Assembly (NCBI GenBank): GCA_902536925.1
Contig: CACAZL010000005.1
Span: forward strand, 1 to 61,764
Length of the DNA stretch: 61,764 nucleotides
Direction: 5' to 3'
DNA from: an uncultured Pelagibacteraceae bacterium
GTDB taxonomy: Bacteria; Pseudomonadota; Alphaproteobacteria; Pelagibacterales; Pelagibacteraceae
Numbering within the stretch: the stretch's first letter is position 1; every line of letters starts with the position of its first letter. Made by a program: the position numbers and the translations under genes. Below the pieces are notes generated by a model that was not told where the DNA came from, made no database searches, and saw only the letters and a program-made list of their open reading frames with translations. Positions 50,310 through 60,476 of this stretch are shown one piece after another.

Positions 50310-50728
50310 TGAAAAAATTTAAACAAATTAGCGTTAAAAAAGGTTTCATGAGACACAATGGAGGTTTGTTACTAAGAGATATTTCAAAAACTAAATATGA
50401 ATTTAAAACTAAAATAAAAAGAAATCATCTTAACAGAGCCGGCATAACTCATGGTGGGTATATAGCATCTATTATAGATACTGGGTGTGGATCTGGAGCC
50501 CATAGAATTTCAGGTAATCAACCTTGTGTAACTATAACACTTAATATTAACTTTATTGGACCCTCAACTATTGGTGATGAAATTTTTGGACATGTAAAAA
50601 TTAAAAAGAAAACAAAAAGCATGGTTTTTTTAGAGTGCTATTTAGAATGTAAAGGTAAAATAATTGCATCTGCTACAGGTATTTGGAAAATACTTCAACG
50701 TAAGTTACCCCATGCAGGTCTAAGCTAA
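50309..50728 (+). CDS. PaaI-type hotdog-fold thioesterase
   Basis: This 139-residue protein has the PaaI/4HBT signature RAGITHGGYIASIIDTGCGSG, with the HGG loop and catalytic acidic residue, then CVTITLNINFIGPSTIGD. Such enzymes hydrolyse acyl-CoA thioesters; the acyl group is not predictable. It is coupled to the 27-aa peptide upstream and overlaps the convergent TRAP permease gene by four bases. Confidence 0.88.
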   Translation: MKKFKQISVKKGFMRHNGGLLLRDISKTKYEFKTKIKRNHLNRAGITHGGYIASIIDTGCGSGAHRISGNQPCVTITLNINFIGPSTIGDEIFGHVKIKKKTKSMVFLECYLECKGKIIASATGIWKILQRKLPHAGLS

Positions 50729-53046
50729 ATTCTTCTTCTTATATTTAAATAACCAAAAATTGATAAAAGAATAAGAGCGATAGGATAAATTATTTCTTTT
50801 TTTGGTCTATTCTGATTTTCAATTTTAAATTCATTAATAATGTCTCCCATATCTAAACCAGATTTTTTTGCAATTCCATTCCATTTTAAAGTATCAATTA
50901 TTGTTTTATTGTCGTCTAAAACTAAGCTCATTCCATAATCATCTAAACTGAAATTTTGATCAAAACTATTTTTTTCAATTACAAATAATTTATATCTTTC
51001 ACCGTACTCTGTTAGTCTAGTAACTTTAATTCTTATCTCTTTATTATAATCAAACTGTTTTTTGTTTATCTCTTCAATGCTTAAAAAATTATATTTTGGG
51101 TAAAATTTATTTAGAATAAATTCTGGAGATAATAATGATATTGAAATTATTAAAAAAATAATAATTTCATACCATCTGAGCTTATTTATAAACCATCCCT
51201 GAGTAGCAGATGTAAAAACTAAAATCCCAATCAATGAGGTGACTATTACCATTAAGCCATGCCACATGCTTTCAATACCAATTAATAATAGCTCGCTGTT
51301 AAACAAGAATACAATAGGAAGTATTCCTGTTCTCAGACTATACCAAAATGCCTGGGCTCCTGTTCTTAACGGGTCTCCACCAGAAATAGCAGCTGCTGCA
51401 TAAGATGCTAGGCCAACTGGAGGCGTTACGTCTGCCATTAGACCAAAATAGAATACGAATAAATGAACTGCAATTAAAGGAAAAATAAATCCTGATGCAT
51501 TTCCAACATCCACAAGAACAGTTGCCATTAGAGACGCTACAACTACATAGTTTGCAGTAGTTGGTAAACCCATACCCAATAGTAAACACAAAATAATAGT
51601 TAAAAATAAGAGAATAATAACATTATCTTTTGCAATCGACTCGATTACAATTATTAAATTAGTACTCAAACCTGTAGATCCAACTGCACCAACTATAATA
51701 CCTGCTGTTGCAATTGCTATTCCGACACTAACCATATTCAAAGCACCCTTTTCAAAACCAACAACAGTTTGGTTGTACCAATATATAAACGCATTCTTAA
51801 AGTTCTTTTCTTTAAAAATTTTATTTAAAAGATTGACTATAATTAAAGTTATTGTTGCAAAAAAAATAGAGTAAGAAGCTGTAAGCCTCATATAAACTAG
51901 TAGATATATAAGAACAAATATTGGAACTAAAAAATGTATTCCTCCAAAAAATGTTTTTTTCAATTTTGGAATATCGTTTTCATCCATACCTTTTAAATTT
52001 AATTTAAGCGCTTCAAGGTGAGATATATAAAATAGCGCAATGTAAGAAATTATAGCTGGTAAAAAAGCATGTTTCACAACTTCAAAATATGTAACACCGA
52101 TAAAACTTGCCATCACAAAAGCTGCTGCTCCCATAACAGGAGGCATTATTTGACCATTAACTGATGAAGATACTTCGATTGCACCCGCTTTTTCTTTGGA
52201 AAAACCAGTCTTTTTCATAATTGGAATTGTAAATGTTCCAGTTGTAACTGTATTAGCAATTGATGATCCAGAGATTAATCCTGTCATACCAGATCCAAGA
52301 ATAGCTGCTTTGGCAGGTCCACCTCGCATTTTTCCAACCATTGCAAAAGCTAAATCTAAAAAGTATTTACCCCCTCCAGCAGTTTCTAAAAGTGCTCCAA
52401 AAAGTACAAAGAGAAATATGAAATCTACAGAAACACCTATCGGAATTCCGAAAATAGCTTCTTGATCAAACCATTGAAAACCAACTAACCTTTTTAATGA
52501 TAATCCACCATGAGAAATTATGTCTGGTGCATATTGCCCAAAATAAGAAAATAACAAAAAACAAACTGCAATAACAACTAATGGGATACCTATTACTCTG
52601 CGTGTAGCCTCTAGAAGAATTAATATTCCAATTATTCCGAGTATTAACTCAATTGGAATAGTAAAATTATCGGAAAGATTTATTTTAAGTAATATTCCAC
52701 CCCTATCTACTAATTGATCATAAAAAACATAAATATATAAACAACAAATTGCACCTGTTATTGCAATTAATATATCTATAAAATTTACTTTTTTACCCCT
52801 TGCATATGGAAATATTAAAAAAGCTAGTAAAAGTGCAAAACCAAGATGAATTGCTCTAGCTGGTAAACCTTTAAACATTCCAAAATTTAACCAAAATGGA
52901 AATGGAGAAGCATACCAAAGCTGAAATAAAGACCAGGTTATTGCAATAATAGCAACTAACTTTAAATGAAAACCTGTTAGGTTTCTTGTAGGAGAAAGAT
53001 CTTCTTTAATCTTATTTTCAATTTTTTTATCTATGTCTGCTGACAT
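50725..53046 (-). CDS. TRAP transporter fused permease (4TM/12TM), TAXI type
   Basis: This 773-residue polytopic membrane protein fuses the small (DctQ-like, 4 helices) and large (DctM-like, 12 helices) TRAP subunits. The large-subunit portion shows GSGMTGLISGSSIANTVTTGTFTIP, GLPTTANYVVVASL and LFVFYFGLMADVTPPVGLASYAAA in consecutive segments. A soluble C-terminal extension (about residues 650-740) resembles the DUF3394-type PDZ-like tail. It imports organic solutes using an ion gradient with the receptor encoded just upstream. A hairpin lies between the two genes. Confidence 0.92.
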   Translation of the reverse strand: MSADIDKKIENKIKEDLSPTRNLTGFHLKLVAIIAITWSLFQLWYASPFPFWLNFGMFKGLPARAIHLGFALLLAFLIFPYARGKKVNFIDILIAITGAICCLYIYVFYDQLVDRGGILLKINLSDNFTIPIELILGIIGILILLEATRRVIGIPLVVIAVCFLLFSYFGQYAPDIISHGGLSLKRLVGFQWFDQEAIFGIPIGVSVDFIFLFVLFGALLETAGGGKYFLDLAFAMVGKMRGGPAKAAILGSGMTGLISGSSIANTVTTGTFTIPIMKKTGFSKEKAGAIEVSSSVNGQIMPPVMGAAAFVMASFIGVTYFEVVKHAFLPAIISYIALFYISHLEALKLNLKGMDENDIPKLKKTFFGGIHFLVPIFVLIYLLVYMRLTASYSIFFATITLIIVNLLNKIFKEKNFKNAFIYWYNQTVVGFEKGALNMVSVGIAIATAGIIVGAVGSTGLSTNLIIVIESIAKDNVIILLFLTIILCLLLGMGLPTTANYVVVASLMATVLVDVGNASGFIFPLIAVHLFVFYFGLMADVTPPVGLASYAAAAISGGDPLRTGAQAFWYSLRTGILPIVFLFNSELLLIGIESMWHGLMVIVTSLIGILVFTSATQGWFINKLRWYEIIIFLIISISLLSPEFILNKFYPKYNFLSIEEINKKQFDYNKEIRIKVTRLTEYGERYKLFVIEKNSFDQNFSLDDYGMSLVLDDNKTIIDTLKWNGIAKKSGLDMGDIINEFKIENQNRPKKEIIYPIALILLSIFGYLNIRRRI

Positions 53047-53069
53047 TCAGCTTAATATATAAAAAAAAA

Positions 53070-53091
53070 GGCCCAATAGATATATTGGGCC
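53070..53091 (-). terminator. Intercistronic hairpin with U-run between TAXI receptor and permease
   Basis: On the minus strand GGCCCAATA-tatc-TATTGGGCC forms a perfect 9-bp stem with a 4-nt loop followed by nine Ts (53061-53069). It is a textbook intrinsic terminator, but the permease gene starts only 15 bp beyond. It probably acts as an attenuator or 3'-end stabiliser, giving more receptor than permease. Confidence 0.8.
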
Positions 53092-53113
53092 TAAATTTTT
53101 TATATAGATTTAA

Positions 53114-54121
53114 TTACATTAAACCAGCTTCTTTATAATATTTAACAGCTCCAGGATGAAGTGGTGCTGATAAACCATCAGCTATCATATTTTTTTTCTC
53201 TAAAGGAGCGAAAGCTGGATGTTGTTTTCTAAAATCATCAAAATTTTCAAAAACGGCTTTTGTAACCTGATAAACTAAATCCTCAGAAACATCCATACTT
53301 GTTACTACAGTAGCTTTAACACCAAATGTAGTTACATCTTTTTTCTGTTTAGTATAAGTACCTTTTGGAATTGTTGCAGATGCATAATAATCAGCTCCAC
53401 TAATAATTCCATCAATCACATCTCCTGTTAAATTGATTGGCATTGCTTTAGCCGCACATGTTGCCGCTTGTTCCATTGCCCCATTTGGAAAACCTACTGA
53501 ATATCCAAACGCATCAATTTTACCATCGCATAGAGCTTTTACTTGCTCTGAAGATGTTAGCTCAGTAACTGATTTAAAGAAGCTGTTGTCAACTCCCATA
53601 GCTTTCATTAATTCTTCCATAGTTCCTCTTTGACCAGAACCTGGATTTCCAATGTTTACTACTTTTCCTTTGAGACCCATAAAATCTTTGACTTTTGCTT
53701 TTTTTCTAGCCCAGATTTGAAATGGCTCATTATGTACTGAGAAAACAGCTCTTAAATTTTTGAATTGTTTCCCTTCCCATTTGCTTGATCCATTGTAAGC
53801 ATGATATTGCCAGTCAGATTGTGCTACACCAAATTGAAACTCACCATCTTTTATTTGTCCGATGTTATAATTTGAGCCTCCAGTTGAAGGAGCGGTACAT
53901 CTGTAAGCTTTATCTTTCATACCTTTTTTTCTACCATGTTCAGCACTAATTGCTGATTTGTGTAACATTTTACAAATAGCGTTTCCTGTCTGAAAATAAA
54001 CTCCAGTTGGTCCTCCTGTGCCTATTGTGAAAAACTCTGCTGATTTTGCTATTGATCCAAATGAAAATATAGCAGCAAAAATAATCAGAGAGCTTGATAT
54101 TGTTGATAATATTTTTTTCAT
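53114..54121 (-). CDS. TAXI-family TRAP transporter solute-binding protein
   Basis: This 335-residue periplasmic receptor has a signal peptide (about 28 residues, cleavage near AKS-AE) and the TAXI signature FFTIGTGGPTGVYFQTGNAI. Later motifs include CTAPSTGGSNYNIGQIKDGE and the ligand-pocket VNIGNPGSGQRGTMEELM. TAXI receptors have been linked to 2-oxoglutarate and other dicarboxylates, but the ligand here is unknown. A strong SD-like AGAGAGGG precedes the ATG, unusual in this window, consistent with high expression. Confidence 0.93.
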   Translation of the reverse strand: MKKILSTISSSLIIFAAIFSFGSIAKSAEFFTIGTGGPTGVYFQTGNAICKMLHKSAISAEHGRKKGMKDKAYRCTAPSTGGSNYNIGQIKDGEFQFGVAQSDWQYHAYNGSSKWEGKQFKNLRAVFSVHNEPFQIWARKKAKVKDFMGLKGKVVNIGNPGSGQRGTMEELMKAMGVDNSFFKSVTELTSSEQVKALCDGKIDAFGYSVGFPNGAMEQAATCAAKAMPINLTGDVIDGIISGADYYASATIPKGTYTKQKKDVTTFGVKATVVTSMDVSEDLVYQVTKAVFENFDDFRKQHPAFAPLEKKNMIADGLSAPLHPGAVKYYKEAGLM

Positions 54122-54161
54122 ATACCCTCTCTAAAGTTTTAAAATCGAATCTAACTATTTA

Positions 54162-54191
54162 TTACTACGAGTGTCTAGTAAATTCAGTCAA
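54162..54191 (-). promoter_or_regulatory. Putative promoter of the TAXI receptor gene
   Basis: On the minus strand TTGACT (54186-54191) is followed after 18 bases by TAGTAA (54162-54167), about 40 bp upstream of the receptor ATG. The -35 matches consensus in five of six positions, the -10 weakly. It sits in the 108-bp gap after the aminotransferase gene, suggesting the transporter is transcribed independently. Confidence 0.35.
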
Positions 54192-54229
54192 TATAAGTAT
54201 TGTTAATTAAGGAATTTTTTAACTGATTA

Positions 54230-55453
54230 TTATTTTTCAACCCAAGATTTTAATTTATGTACTCCTTCTACAACCTTAGGGGCATACAATTTTATTAACT
54301 CATCATTAATATCAGTTTTTTCATTAATATTTTTCATAAATATATCGCCGTCAAAATCTGTAAAACTTAGACGAACAATCATCCTTTTTTCATCAAATCC
54401 AAAGTCACTTCCTGGAAGTAAAGCAATATTTAAATTAGTTAAAATTTCATCACACATGATTGAAGAATTATTAAATTTCTTGTTCAAAAATTCAGGCATC
54501 AAATAAAAGCCACCCATGGGTTTGTTCATAATAATATTATTAGATTTTAAATTTCTATATACATATTCTCCAACAGCTTTAAGAATTTTTTTTGATTTTA
54601 AGATATATTCATCATGGTTGACATTAAATGCAGATATTGCAGCAAACTGTATTGGTGAACTTACGGCGGAAAATGTTTCACTTGCTAAAACTTTCATAGA
54701 TTTAAGTAATTCAATTTTTTTCTTTGGAATTATAAAGTACCCAAGTCTCCATCCTCCAGCGCCACACCATTTACTAAGTCCGTTACTTATTACGACATTA
54801 TCAGTGCAGTGTTCAAAGATAGAAATATAATTTTCATCAAATGTTAATTCAGAATAAATTTCATCTGATAAAACTAAAATATTATATTTTTTTACTATTA
54901 AAGAAATTTCTTTTAAATTTTCGCATACTTGTCCTGATGGATTATTTGGAGAATTAAGAAATAAAAGATATTTTTTATCTGGTTTTTTCAAAATAATTTT
55001 TTCTATTTCTTGAGCTTTAGGAAACCAATTATTTTCAGCAGATGTTTGTATCCAATTATAGTTATTTTTAGCTATTATTGATTGTGGCTTATAAGATACC
55101 CAACTTGGAGCTGGCAATAAAACTTCGCCTTCAAATGCTAAATGCATCAAGAACATAAGCTCTTTGGTACCAGGACCTATTATGACTTGATCTGAGTCAA
55201 AATTATAATTTTTCTTTTTTGACTCATATTTTGCGATTGAACCTCTTAATTTATCTAATCCTTGGATAGGTAGATAACTTTTTTGGTGTGCATTTTTTTT
55301 TAATTCTTCAACAATAGTAATTGGAACTGGAAATGGTGATTGTCCAAATCCAAACTTAATAATATTTTTTCCTTCAATTTCAATAACTTTTGATTTTTCA
55401 TTTATTTTTAGTGTTGCTGATAAACTTAAGTTTTTGATTGTATCTTTGATCAT
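54230..55453 (-). CDS. Pyridoxal-phosphate aminotransferase (class I/II, aspartate aminotransferase-like)
   Basis: This 407-residue fold-type I enzyme has the PLP-lysine segment SNGLSKWCGAGGWRLGY, the SPNNPSGQV loop, LSDEIYSEL (Asp-Tyr) and a C-terminal Arg in RLSF for carboxylate binding. It transaminates an amino acid with 2-oxoglutarate or similar; specificity is not evident. It is coupled to the acetoacetyl-CoA synthetase gene (one-base overlap), so it may serve a degradation route ending in acetoacetate. Confidence 0.85.
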   Translation of the reverse strand: MIKDTIKNLSLSATLKINEKSKVIEIEGKNIIKFGFGQSPFPVPITIVEELKKNAHQKSYLPIQGLDKLRGSIAKYESKKKNYNFDSDQVIIGPGTKELMFLMHLAFEGEVLLPAPSWVSYKPQSIIAKNNYNWIQTSAENNWFPKAQEIEKIILKKPDKKYLLFLNSPNNPSGQVCENLKEISLIVKKYNILVLSDEIYSELTFDENYISIFEHCTDNVVISNGLSKWCGAGGWRLGYFIIPKKKIELLKSMKVLASETFSAVSSPIQFAAISAFNVNHDEYILKSKKILKAVGEYVYRNLKSNNIIMNKPMGGFYLMPEFLNKKFNNSSIMCDEILTNLNIALLPGSDFGFDEKRMIVRLSFTDFDGDIFMKNINEKTDINDELIKLYAPKVVEGVHKLKSWVEK

Positions 55454-57408
55454 TACGATTTTAATTCAATAAGATTTTTATATTCATTTAAAGCAGATGG
55501 ATTGGATAATGCTTCAATATTATTTATTTTGTTGCCGTCTATTATATTTTTAACAGCTACCTCTACAATTTTACCATTCTTAGTTCTGGGAATATCATTT
55601 ACTGCAATTATTTTAGCAGGTACATGTCTTGGAGAAGCCTCATATCTAATTGTTGTTTTTAATTTCGAAATTAATTTTTCATCTAATCTATTATTTTTTG
55701 ATAATATCACAAAAAGTATTATTCTTACATCATTATCCCAAGATTGACCTACTACGATTGACTCTTTTACTTCTTTAAATTTTTCTACAACAGAATAAAT
55801 TTCAGCTGTGCCAAGTCTAACACCACCTGGGTTTAATGTTGCATCAGATCTTCCATAAATAATATAAGACCCATTATTCTTTCTCTCAGCATAATCTCCG
55901 TGATGCCAAATATTTTTAAATTTTGAAAAATAAGCTTTTTTATATTTAACTTTTCCAGGATCATTCCAAAATTTTAAAGGCATTGATGGAAAAGGGTTTC
56001 TGCAAACTAATTCTCCTTTTTTATTTAAAATTGATTTACCTTTTTCAGAAAACACTGCTGTATCCATGCCAAGACCATTGTTTTGTATTTCGCCAATGTT
56101 TACAGATGAATAAATGTTTCCATTTACAAAACAGGAGACAATATCTGTTCCTCCAGAAATAGATGCTAAATGAACATTTTTTTTTATATTTCTGTAAACA
56201 AATTCAAAACCATCTTTAGAAAGTGGAGATCCTGTAGAACAAATCGTTTTTAAAAACTTGAGTTTTATTTTTTCTTTTACCTTAACATTCTGTTTAATAA
56301 GTTGATCAATATATTTCGCACTTATACCAAATAGAGTAACTTTCTCCTTATTTGCAATTTTTAACAATAACTCTGGAGATTTATGCATAGGAAAACCATC
56401 AAATAGCAATATTGATGCTTTAGATGCTAGGGCTGTAACAAGCCAATTCCACATCATCCATCCACAAGTTGTAAAGTAAAATACATTATCATTTGGTTTT
56501 ATATTGCAATGTAATTGATGCTCTTTCAAATGTTGCAATAAAACACCACCAGATCTATGGCAAATACATTTTGGTTTACCTGTAGTGCCGCTTGAGTATA
56601 AAATTGCTAATTCGTGGTCAAAATCAAATTTTTTTAATTTATTTCTGCTTATTTCAAGTTTTTTAATCTCAGTGAAATTATAAATTTTTATATTTTTAAT
56701 TTTGTTAAATTTTCTTAATTTTTTTCCAGGATAATTTAAAATTAATACTGATTTTATACTTTTTATTTTTTTTAATATTTTAGGCAATCTCTCAATAATA
56801 TTTATTTCCTTTCCGTTATAATAATATTTATCAGTAATAACTAGTAATTTAGGTTTAATTTGGGAAAAACGTTCGATAACACCAAGTACACCAAAATCGG
56901 GTGAACACGAGCTCCAGATTGATCCTATAGCGCTAGCACCCAAAAAACACTCAACTGTTTCTATCTGATTTGGGGTATAGGCTACTATCCTATCCTTTTC
57001 AGAAATATTTATTTTTTTGTAAAATGTAATTATTTTTTGTACATCTATATTAAGTTCTTTCCAGGATTTTTGCTCTCTGTAACCATTTTCACTAACAAAT
57101 GTGATAGCTTTTTGATTGGAATTTTTAGCTAAAAGATTTTCTGCAAAATTTAATTTTGAATTAACAAAAAACTTACTATTAATAAGATCTTTTGTTAGTT
57201 TAAATTTATCAGTTTTTGCTCCAATTATTTCAAAATAGTTCCAAATAGAATTCCAAAAATCTTTTGGATTTTTTACACTCCAGTTTAGTAACTTTTTATA
57301 TTTTCCAGAGAAATTGTATTTATAATTCTTTGAAACAAACTTCTCGTATTTAAATAAATTCGAATTCTTTATAAGTGCTTTTGACGGTTCCCAAAGTTTT
57401 TTAGGCAT
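55453..57408 (-). CDS. acsA: Acetoacetyl-CoA synthetase
   Basis: This 651-residue adenylate-forming enzyme activates acetoacetate. It has the AMP-binding P-loop LYSSGTTGKPKCICH, the AacS-specific FTTCGWMMWNWLV segment, GGTDIVSCFV, the hinge YGRSDATLNPGGVRLGTAEI and the C-terminal RTKNGKIVEVAVK lysine. The N-terminal AacS region (SVKNPKDFWNSIWNYF) separates it from acetyl-CoA synthetase. It lies upstream of, and is coupled to, the aminotransferase. The symbol may differ by database (aacS). Confidence 0.9.
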   Translation of the reverse strand: MPKKLWEPSKALIKNSNLFKYEKFVSKNYKYNFSGKYKKLLNWSVKNPKDFWNSIWNYFEIIGAKTDKFKLTKDLINSKFFVNSKLNFAENLLAKNSNQKAITFVSENGYREQKSWKELNIDVQKIITFYKKINISEKDRIVAYTPNQIETVECFLGASAIGSIWSSCSPDFGVLGVIERFSQIKPKLLVITDKYYYNGKEINIIERLPKILKKIKSIKSVLILNYPGKKLRKFNKIKNIKIYNFTEIKKLEISRNKLKKFDFDHELAILYSSGTTGKPKCICHRSGGVLLQHLKEHQLHCNIKPNDNVFYFTTCGWMMWNWLVTALASKASILLFDGFPMHKSPELLLKIANKEKVTLFGISAKYIDQLIKQNVKVKEKIKLKFLKTICSTGSPLSKDGFEFVYRNIKKNVHLASISGGTDIVSCFVNGNIYSSVNIGEIQNNGLGMDTAVFSEKGKSILNKKGELVCRNPFPSMPLKFWNDPGKVKYKKAYFSKFKNIWHHGDYAERKNNGSYIIYGRSDATLNPGGVRLGTAEIYSVVEKFKEVKESIVVGQSWDNDVRIILFVILSKNNRLDEKLISKLKTTIRYEASPRHVPAKIIAVNDIPRTKNGKIVEVAVKNIIDGNKINNIEALSNPSALNEYKNLIELKS

Positions 57409-57570
57409 TAAAAATTTATATTTATATTGTAAAATTTATGCTAACCTTAGATGATAAAAATTGAAAATGAGAACTTTTTCCTATCTGATTCGGACTAGTT
57501 TTAGTCTATTTTTGTTCTTTTTGAGTAACAAAATATAGTAGGCCAAAAAAAGATCATACTAAAAGTTGAT
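57409..57570. promoter_or_regulatory. Divergent intergenic region, acetoacetyl-CoA synthetase/helicase
   Basis: This 162-bp AT-rich gap holds the start signals of both flanking genes. It contains GGACTAgtttTAGTCT (57489-57504), a five- to six-bp inverted repeat followed by a T-rich stretch. The stem is too short for a confident terminator and may be an operator. No further gene is visible. Confidence 0.25.
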
Positions 57571-60051
57571 ATGTCAAAAAATAAGATAACTGCAGTTCTT
57601 GGGCCTACAAATACTGGAAAGACTTTTTTAGCAATAGAGACAATGCTTTCTTTTGATTCTGGAATGATCGGATTTCCACTAAGACTATTAGCTAGAGAGG
57701 TTTACGACAAAATAATCCAAAAAATAGATCCTTCTATGGTAGCCCTTATTACAGGGGAAGAGAAGATTATTCCACTAAATGCTAAGTATTTTTTATGTAC
57801 GGTAGAGTCAATGCCCGTAGATAAAGTTTTAGATTTTGTAGGCATTGATGAAATTCAAATGTGTTCTGATCATGAGCGAGGTCATATCTTTACAGATAGA
57901 TTATTAAATCTGAGAGGTGAAAAATTAACAATGTTAATGGGCTCAAATACTATAAAAAGTATTATTCAAAAACTTGATGATGATGTTGAATTTATAAATA
58001 AACAAAGGCTATCAAAGCTATCATTTGGTGGACACAAAAAAATTTCAAGAATTGAGAGAAAAAGTGCTGTAATCGCTTTTTCTACAGAAGAAGTATATGC
58101 AATTGCAGAACTCATAAGAAGACAGAAAGGTGGAGCAGCAATTGTTATGGGATCTCTCAGTCCTAAGACTAGAAATGCTCAAGTAAGTTTATATCAATCA
58201 GGAGATGTTGATTATCTTGTTGCCACTGATGCTATTGGAATGGGAATAAATATGGATTTAGATCATATTTATTTTTCAAACATAAAAAAATTTGACGGGA
58301 AAAAAATAAGAAGGTTAAAAATATCTGAAATAGGACAAATTTCAGGAAGAGCAGGCAGATATTTGAATGATGGTAGTTTTGGTATTACTGGAGATTGTGA
58401 TGAAATTAATCCAGAAGAAATTGAATTTTTAGAAAATCATAATTTTCCAGAAATACAAAATATATTCTGGAGAAATTCTAATCTAGATTTTAAAAATAAA
58501 GTAACCCTTTTAAAATCATTAGATGAAAAACCCAATAAAGATTGGTTGAGAAGAGTAGGAGAATGTGAAGATGAGAAAGTTTTAAAATATTTTTTAAAAG
58601 AAAATAATAGTAATATTGAAGACAATACACACATTTTGAAAATTCTATGGGATTGCTGTCAAATTCCTGACTTCGTCAAAAAAACTTATGGTCATCATTT
58701 AGAGATTATAAACAAAGTATTTAACTTTTTGACTAATGCAGATCAAAAAATACCAAATTACTATATGAAAAAACAGCTTTCTATGCTTGATAAACTTGAT
58801 GGAAATGTAGACTCGATATCTAATAGAATATCAAATGTTAGGACATGGTCATATGTTTCAAACAAGTCAAATTGGGTTGAAAACCAAGATTACTGGATTG
58901 AAAGAACTAAAAAATTAGAAGATAAATTATCAGATAGACTTCATGATGAATTAACCAAAACATTTATTGATAAAAGAGCAAGTGTTCTGGCAAGAGGTTT
59001 GAAGCAGGATATAGAATTAAAAACTGAAATTATTGAAAAAGAAAGGGTCTTGATTAATAATCAATACATTGGGAACTTAAAGGGATTAAAATTAAAACTA
59101 GATTTAAAAGTTGATGCATTAGATGCTGATATAAAATCTTTAAAAAAAGCTGCAAGACATAACGTGGGTCCAGAAATTATTAGTCGAATTCAACAAATAA
59201 TAGATACAGGTCTTATTGAATTGAAAGAAGATTTTAAAATTTATTGGTTAAATGACCCTATAGCGAAATTAATAACTGGACCAGACTATCTTAAACCAAA
59301 AATTGATTTAATTATTGACGAGATGATTGAGAATGATGAAAGAAAAAAGTTAAACGAATATTTAAATAAGTGGATAAATAAAAAAATAGAAACTGAGCTA
59401 AATAGTCTGATCGAGCTAAAAAATATTAAAGAAGAAAATCCTGAACTTAGAGCTTTGGCCTACAGACTCTATGAAAATAATGGAGTAATTAAGAGGACTA
59501 ATATCTCTGAATATTTAAAAAAAATTAATCAAGACGATAGAAAAAAATTAAGAAGGTTAGGTGTAAAGTTTGGAAGATATCATGTTTTTTTATTTAAATT
59601 ATTTAAACCAAGCTCAGTTTCATTAAGAATATTGTTATGGAAATGTTTCAATAACAAATTCCTTGCCTTGTCTCCTCCAACTTTTGGATTAAACTTTTTA
59701 GATGGAATGAAATCTGCAAATAAAGATTTTATGTTACTTTGTGGATTTGAAAAGTTTGATGATATTTACGTTAGAATAGATATTCTTGAAAGACTATTTT
59801 TGCTAATATTTAATTCTGAAAAGGGTGACAAGGAAGAAATAAAAGTTATTCCCGAAATGCTAAATTTACTTGGTTGTTCAAAAAAAAATTTTAAAAAGCT
59901 GCTAAAAAAAATGAATTATAAAATATATGAAAAAGAAGATGAACTTTTCATAAAGTATTTTCCATTAAAAAAGAATGTTTCAATAAAACAAGACAAAAAA
60001 GACTATTCAAATAATCCTTTCAATGTATTAAACCAGTTAAACTTAAAATAA
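57571..60051 (+). CDS. Suv3-like superfamily 2 RNA helicase
   Basis: This 826-residue helicase begins VLGPTNTGKTFLAIETML (motif I), with GIDEIQMCSDHERGH (motif II, DEIQ), SLSPKTRNAQVSLY and the GQISGRAGRYLNDG motif VI. A long C-terminal region follows with basic patches. The DEIQ box and overall layout match the Suv3 family, the mitochondrial degradosome helicase with alphaproteobacterial relatives. It probably unwinds structured RNA for degradation or processing. The ending overlaps the next ATG by one base, heading a helicase-terB-fdxA-carD unit. Confidence 0.88.
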   Translation: MSKNKITAVLGPTNTGKTFLAIETMLSFDSGMIGFPLRLLAREVYDKIIQKIDPSMVALITGEEKIIPLNAKYFLCTVESMPVDKVLDFVGIDEIQMCSDHERGHIFTDRLLNLRGEKLTMLMGSNTIKSIIQKLDDDVEFINKQRLSKLSFGGHKKISRIERKSAVIAFSTEEVYAIAELIRRQKGGAAIVMGSLSPKTRNAQVSLYQSGDVDYLVATDAIGMGINMDLDHIYFSNIKKFDGKKIRRLKISEIGQISGRAGRYLNDGSFGITGDCDEINPEEIEFLENHNFPEIQNIFWRNSNLDFKNKVTLLKSLDEKPNKDWLRRVGECEDEKVLKYFLKENNSNIEDNTHILKILWDCCQIPDFVKKTYGHHLEIINKVFNFLTNADQKIPNYYMKKQLSMLDKLDGNVDSISNRISNVRTWSYVSNKSNWVENQDYWIERTKKLEDKLSDRLHDELTKTFIDKRASVLARGLKQDIELKTEIIEKERVLINNQYIGNLKGLKLKLDLKVDALDADIKSLKKAARHNVGPEIISRIQQIIDTGLIELKEDFKIYWLNDPIAKLITGPDYLKPKIDLIIDEMIENDERKKLNEYLNKWINKKIETELNSLIELKNIKEENPELRALAYRLYENNGVIKRTNISEYLKKINQDDRKKLRRLGVKFGRYHVFLFKLFKPSSVSLRILLWKCFNNKFLALSPPTFGLNFLDGMKSANKDFMLLCGFEKFDDIYVRIDILERLFLLIFNSEKGDKEEIKVIPEMLNLLGCSKKNFKKLLKKMNYKIYEKEDELFIKYFPLKKNVSIKQDKKDYSNNPFNVLNQLNLK

Positions 60052-60476
60052 TGTTTAATTTATTTTCAAAAGAAAAAGAAGCAAAAAAAGATGAGAAACA
60101 TTTAACGTTAATAAGTGTAGCAGCACTTTTAATTCATTCAGCAAAAATTGATGAAAATTATACAGAAAAAGAAAAAACTATTATCAAAAATGCTTTGATA
60201 GAAATGGGTGCAGATCAAAATAATTTAGATGAAATATTAAATGATGCAGAAATAAGAGAAAAAGATTCAAATCAAATTTTAGAGTTTACCAAAGAAGTAA
60301 AAAATAAAAGCACTGATGAAAAAAAGATAGTAATAGAGGCTTTGTGGAATATTATTTATTCAGACGAGAAAGCTGACATGTATGAAACAAATCTTATGAG
60401 AAGATTATCTGGACTACTATATCTTGATGCAAAGGTAGTTGGAGATATAAAAAAAAAAATTAAATCAAATCAATGA
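60051..60476 (+). CDS. TerB-like tellurite-resistance family protein
   Basis: This 141-residue all-helical protein matches the TerB fold: [20 protein letters not shown] near the N-terminus and [16 protein letters not shown] in the second half, the internally repeated acidic metal-binding helices. Bacterial TerB-like proteins are of uncertain function, and tellurite resistance is unlikely in this setting. It is coupled to the helicase (1-bp overlap) and to the ferredoxin (ATGA overlap). Confidence 0.82.
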   Translation: MFNLFSKEKEAKKDEKHLTLISVAALLIHSAKIDENYTEKEKTIIKNALIEMGADQNNLDEILNDAEIREKDSNQILEFTKEVKNKSTDEKKIVIEALWNIIYSDEKADMYETNLMRRLSGLLYLDAKVVGDIKKKIKSNQ

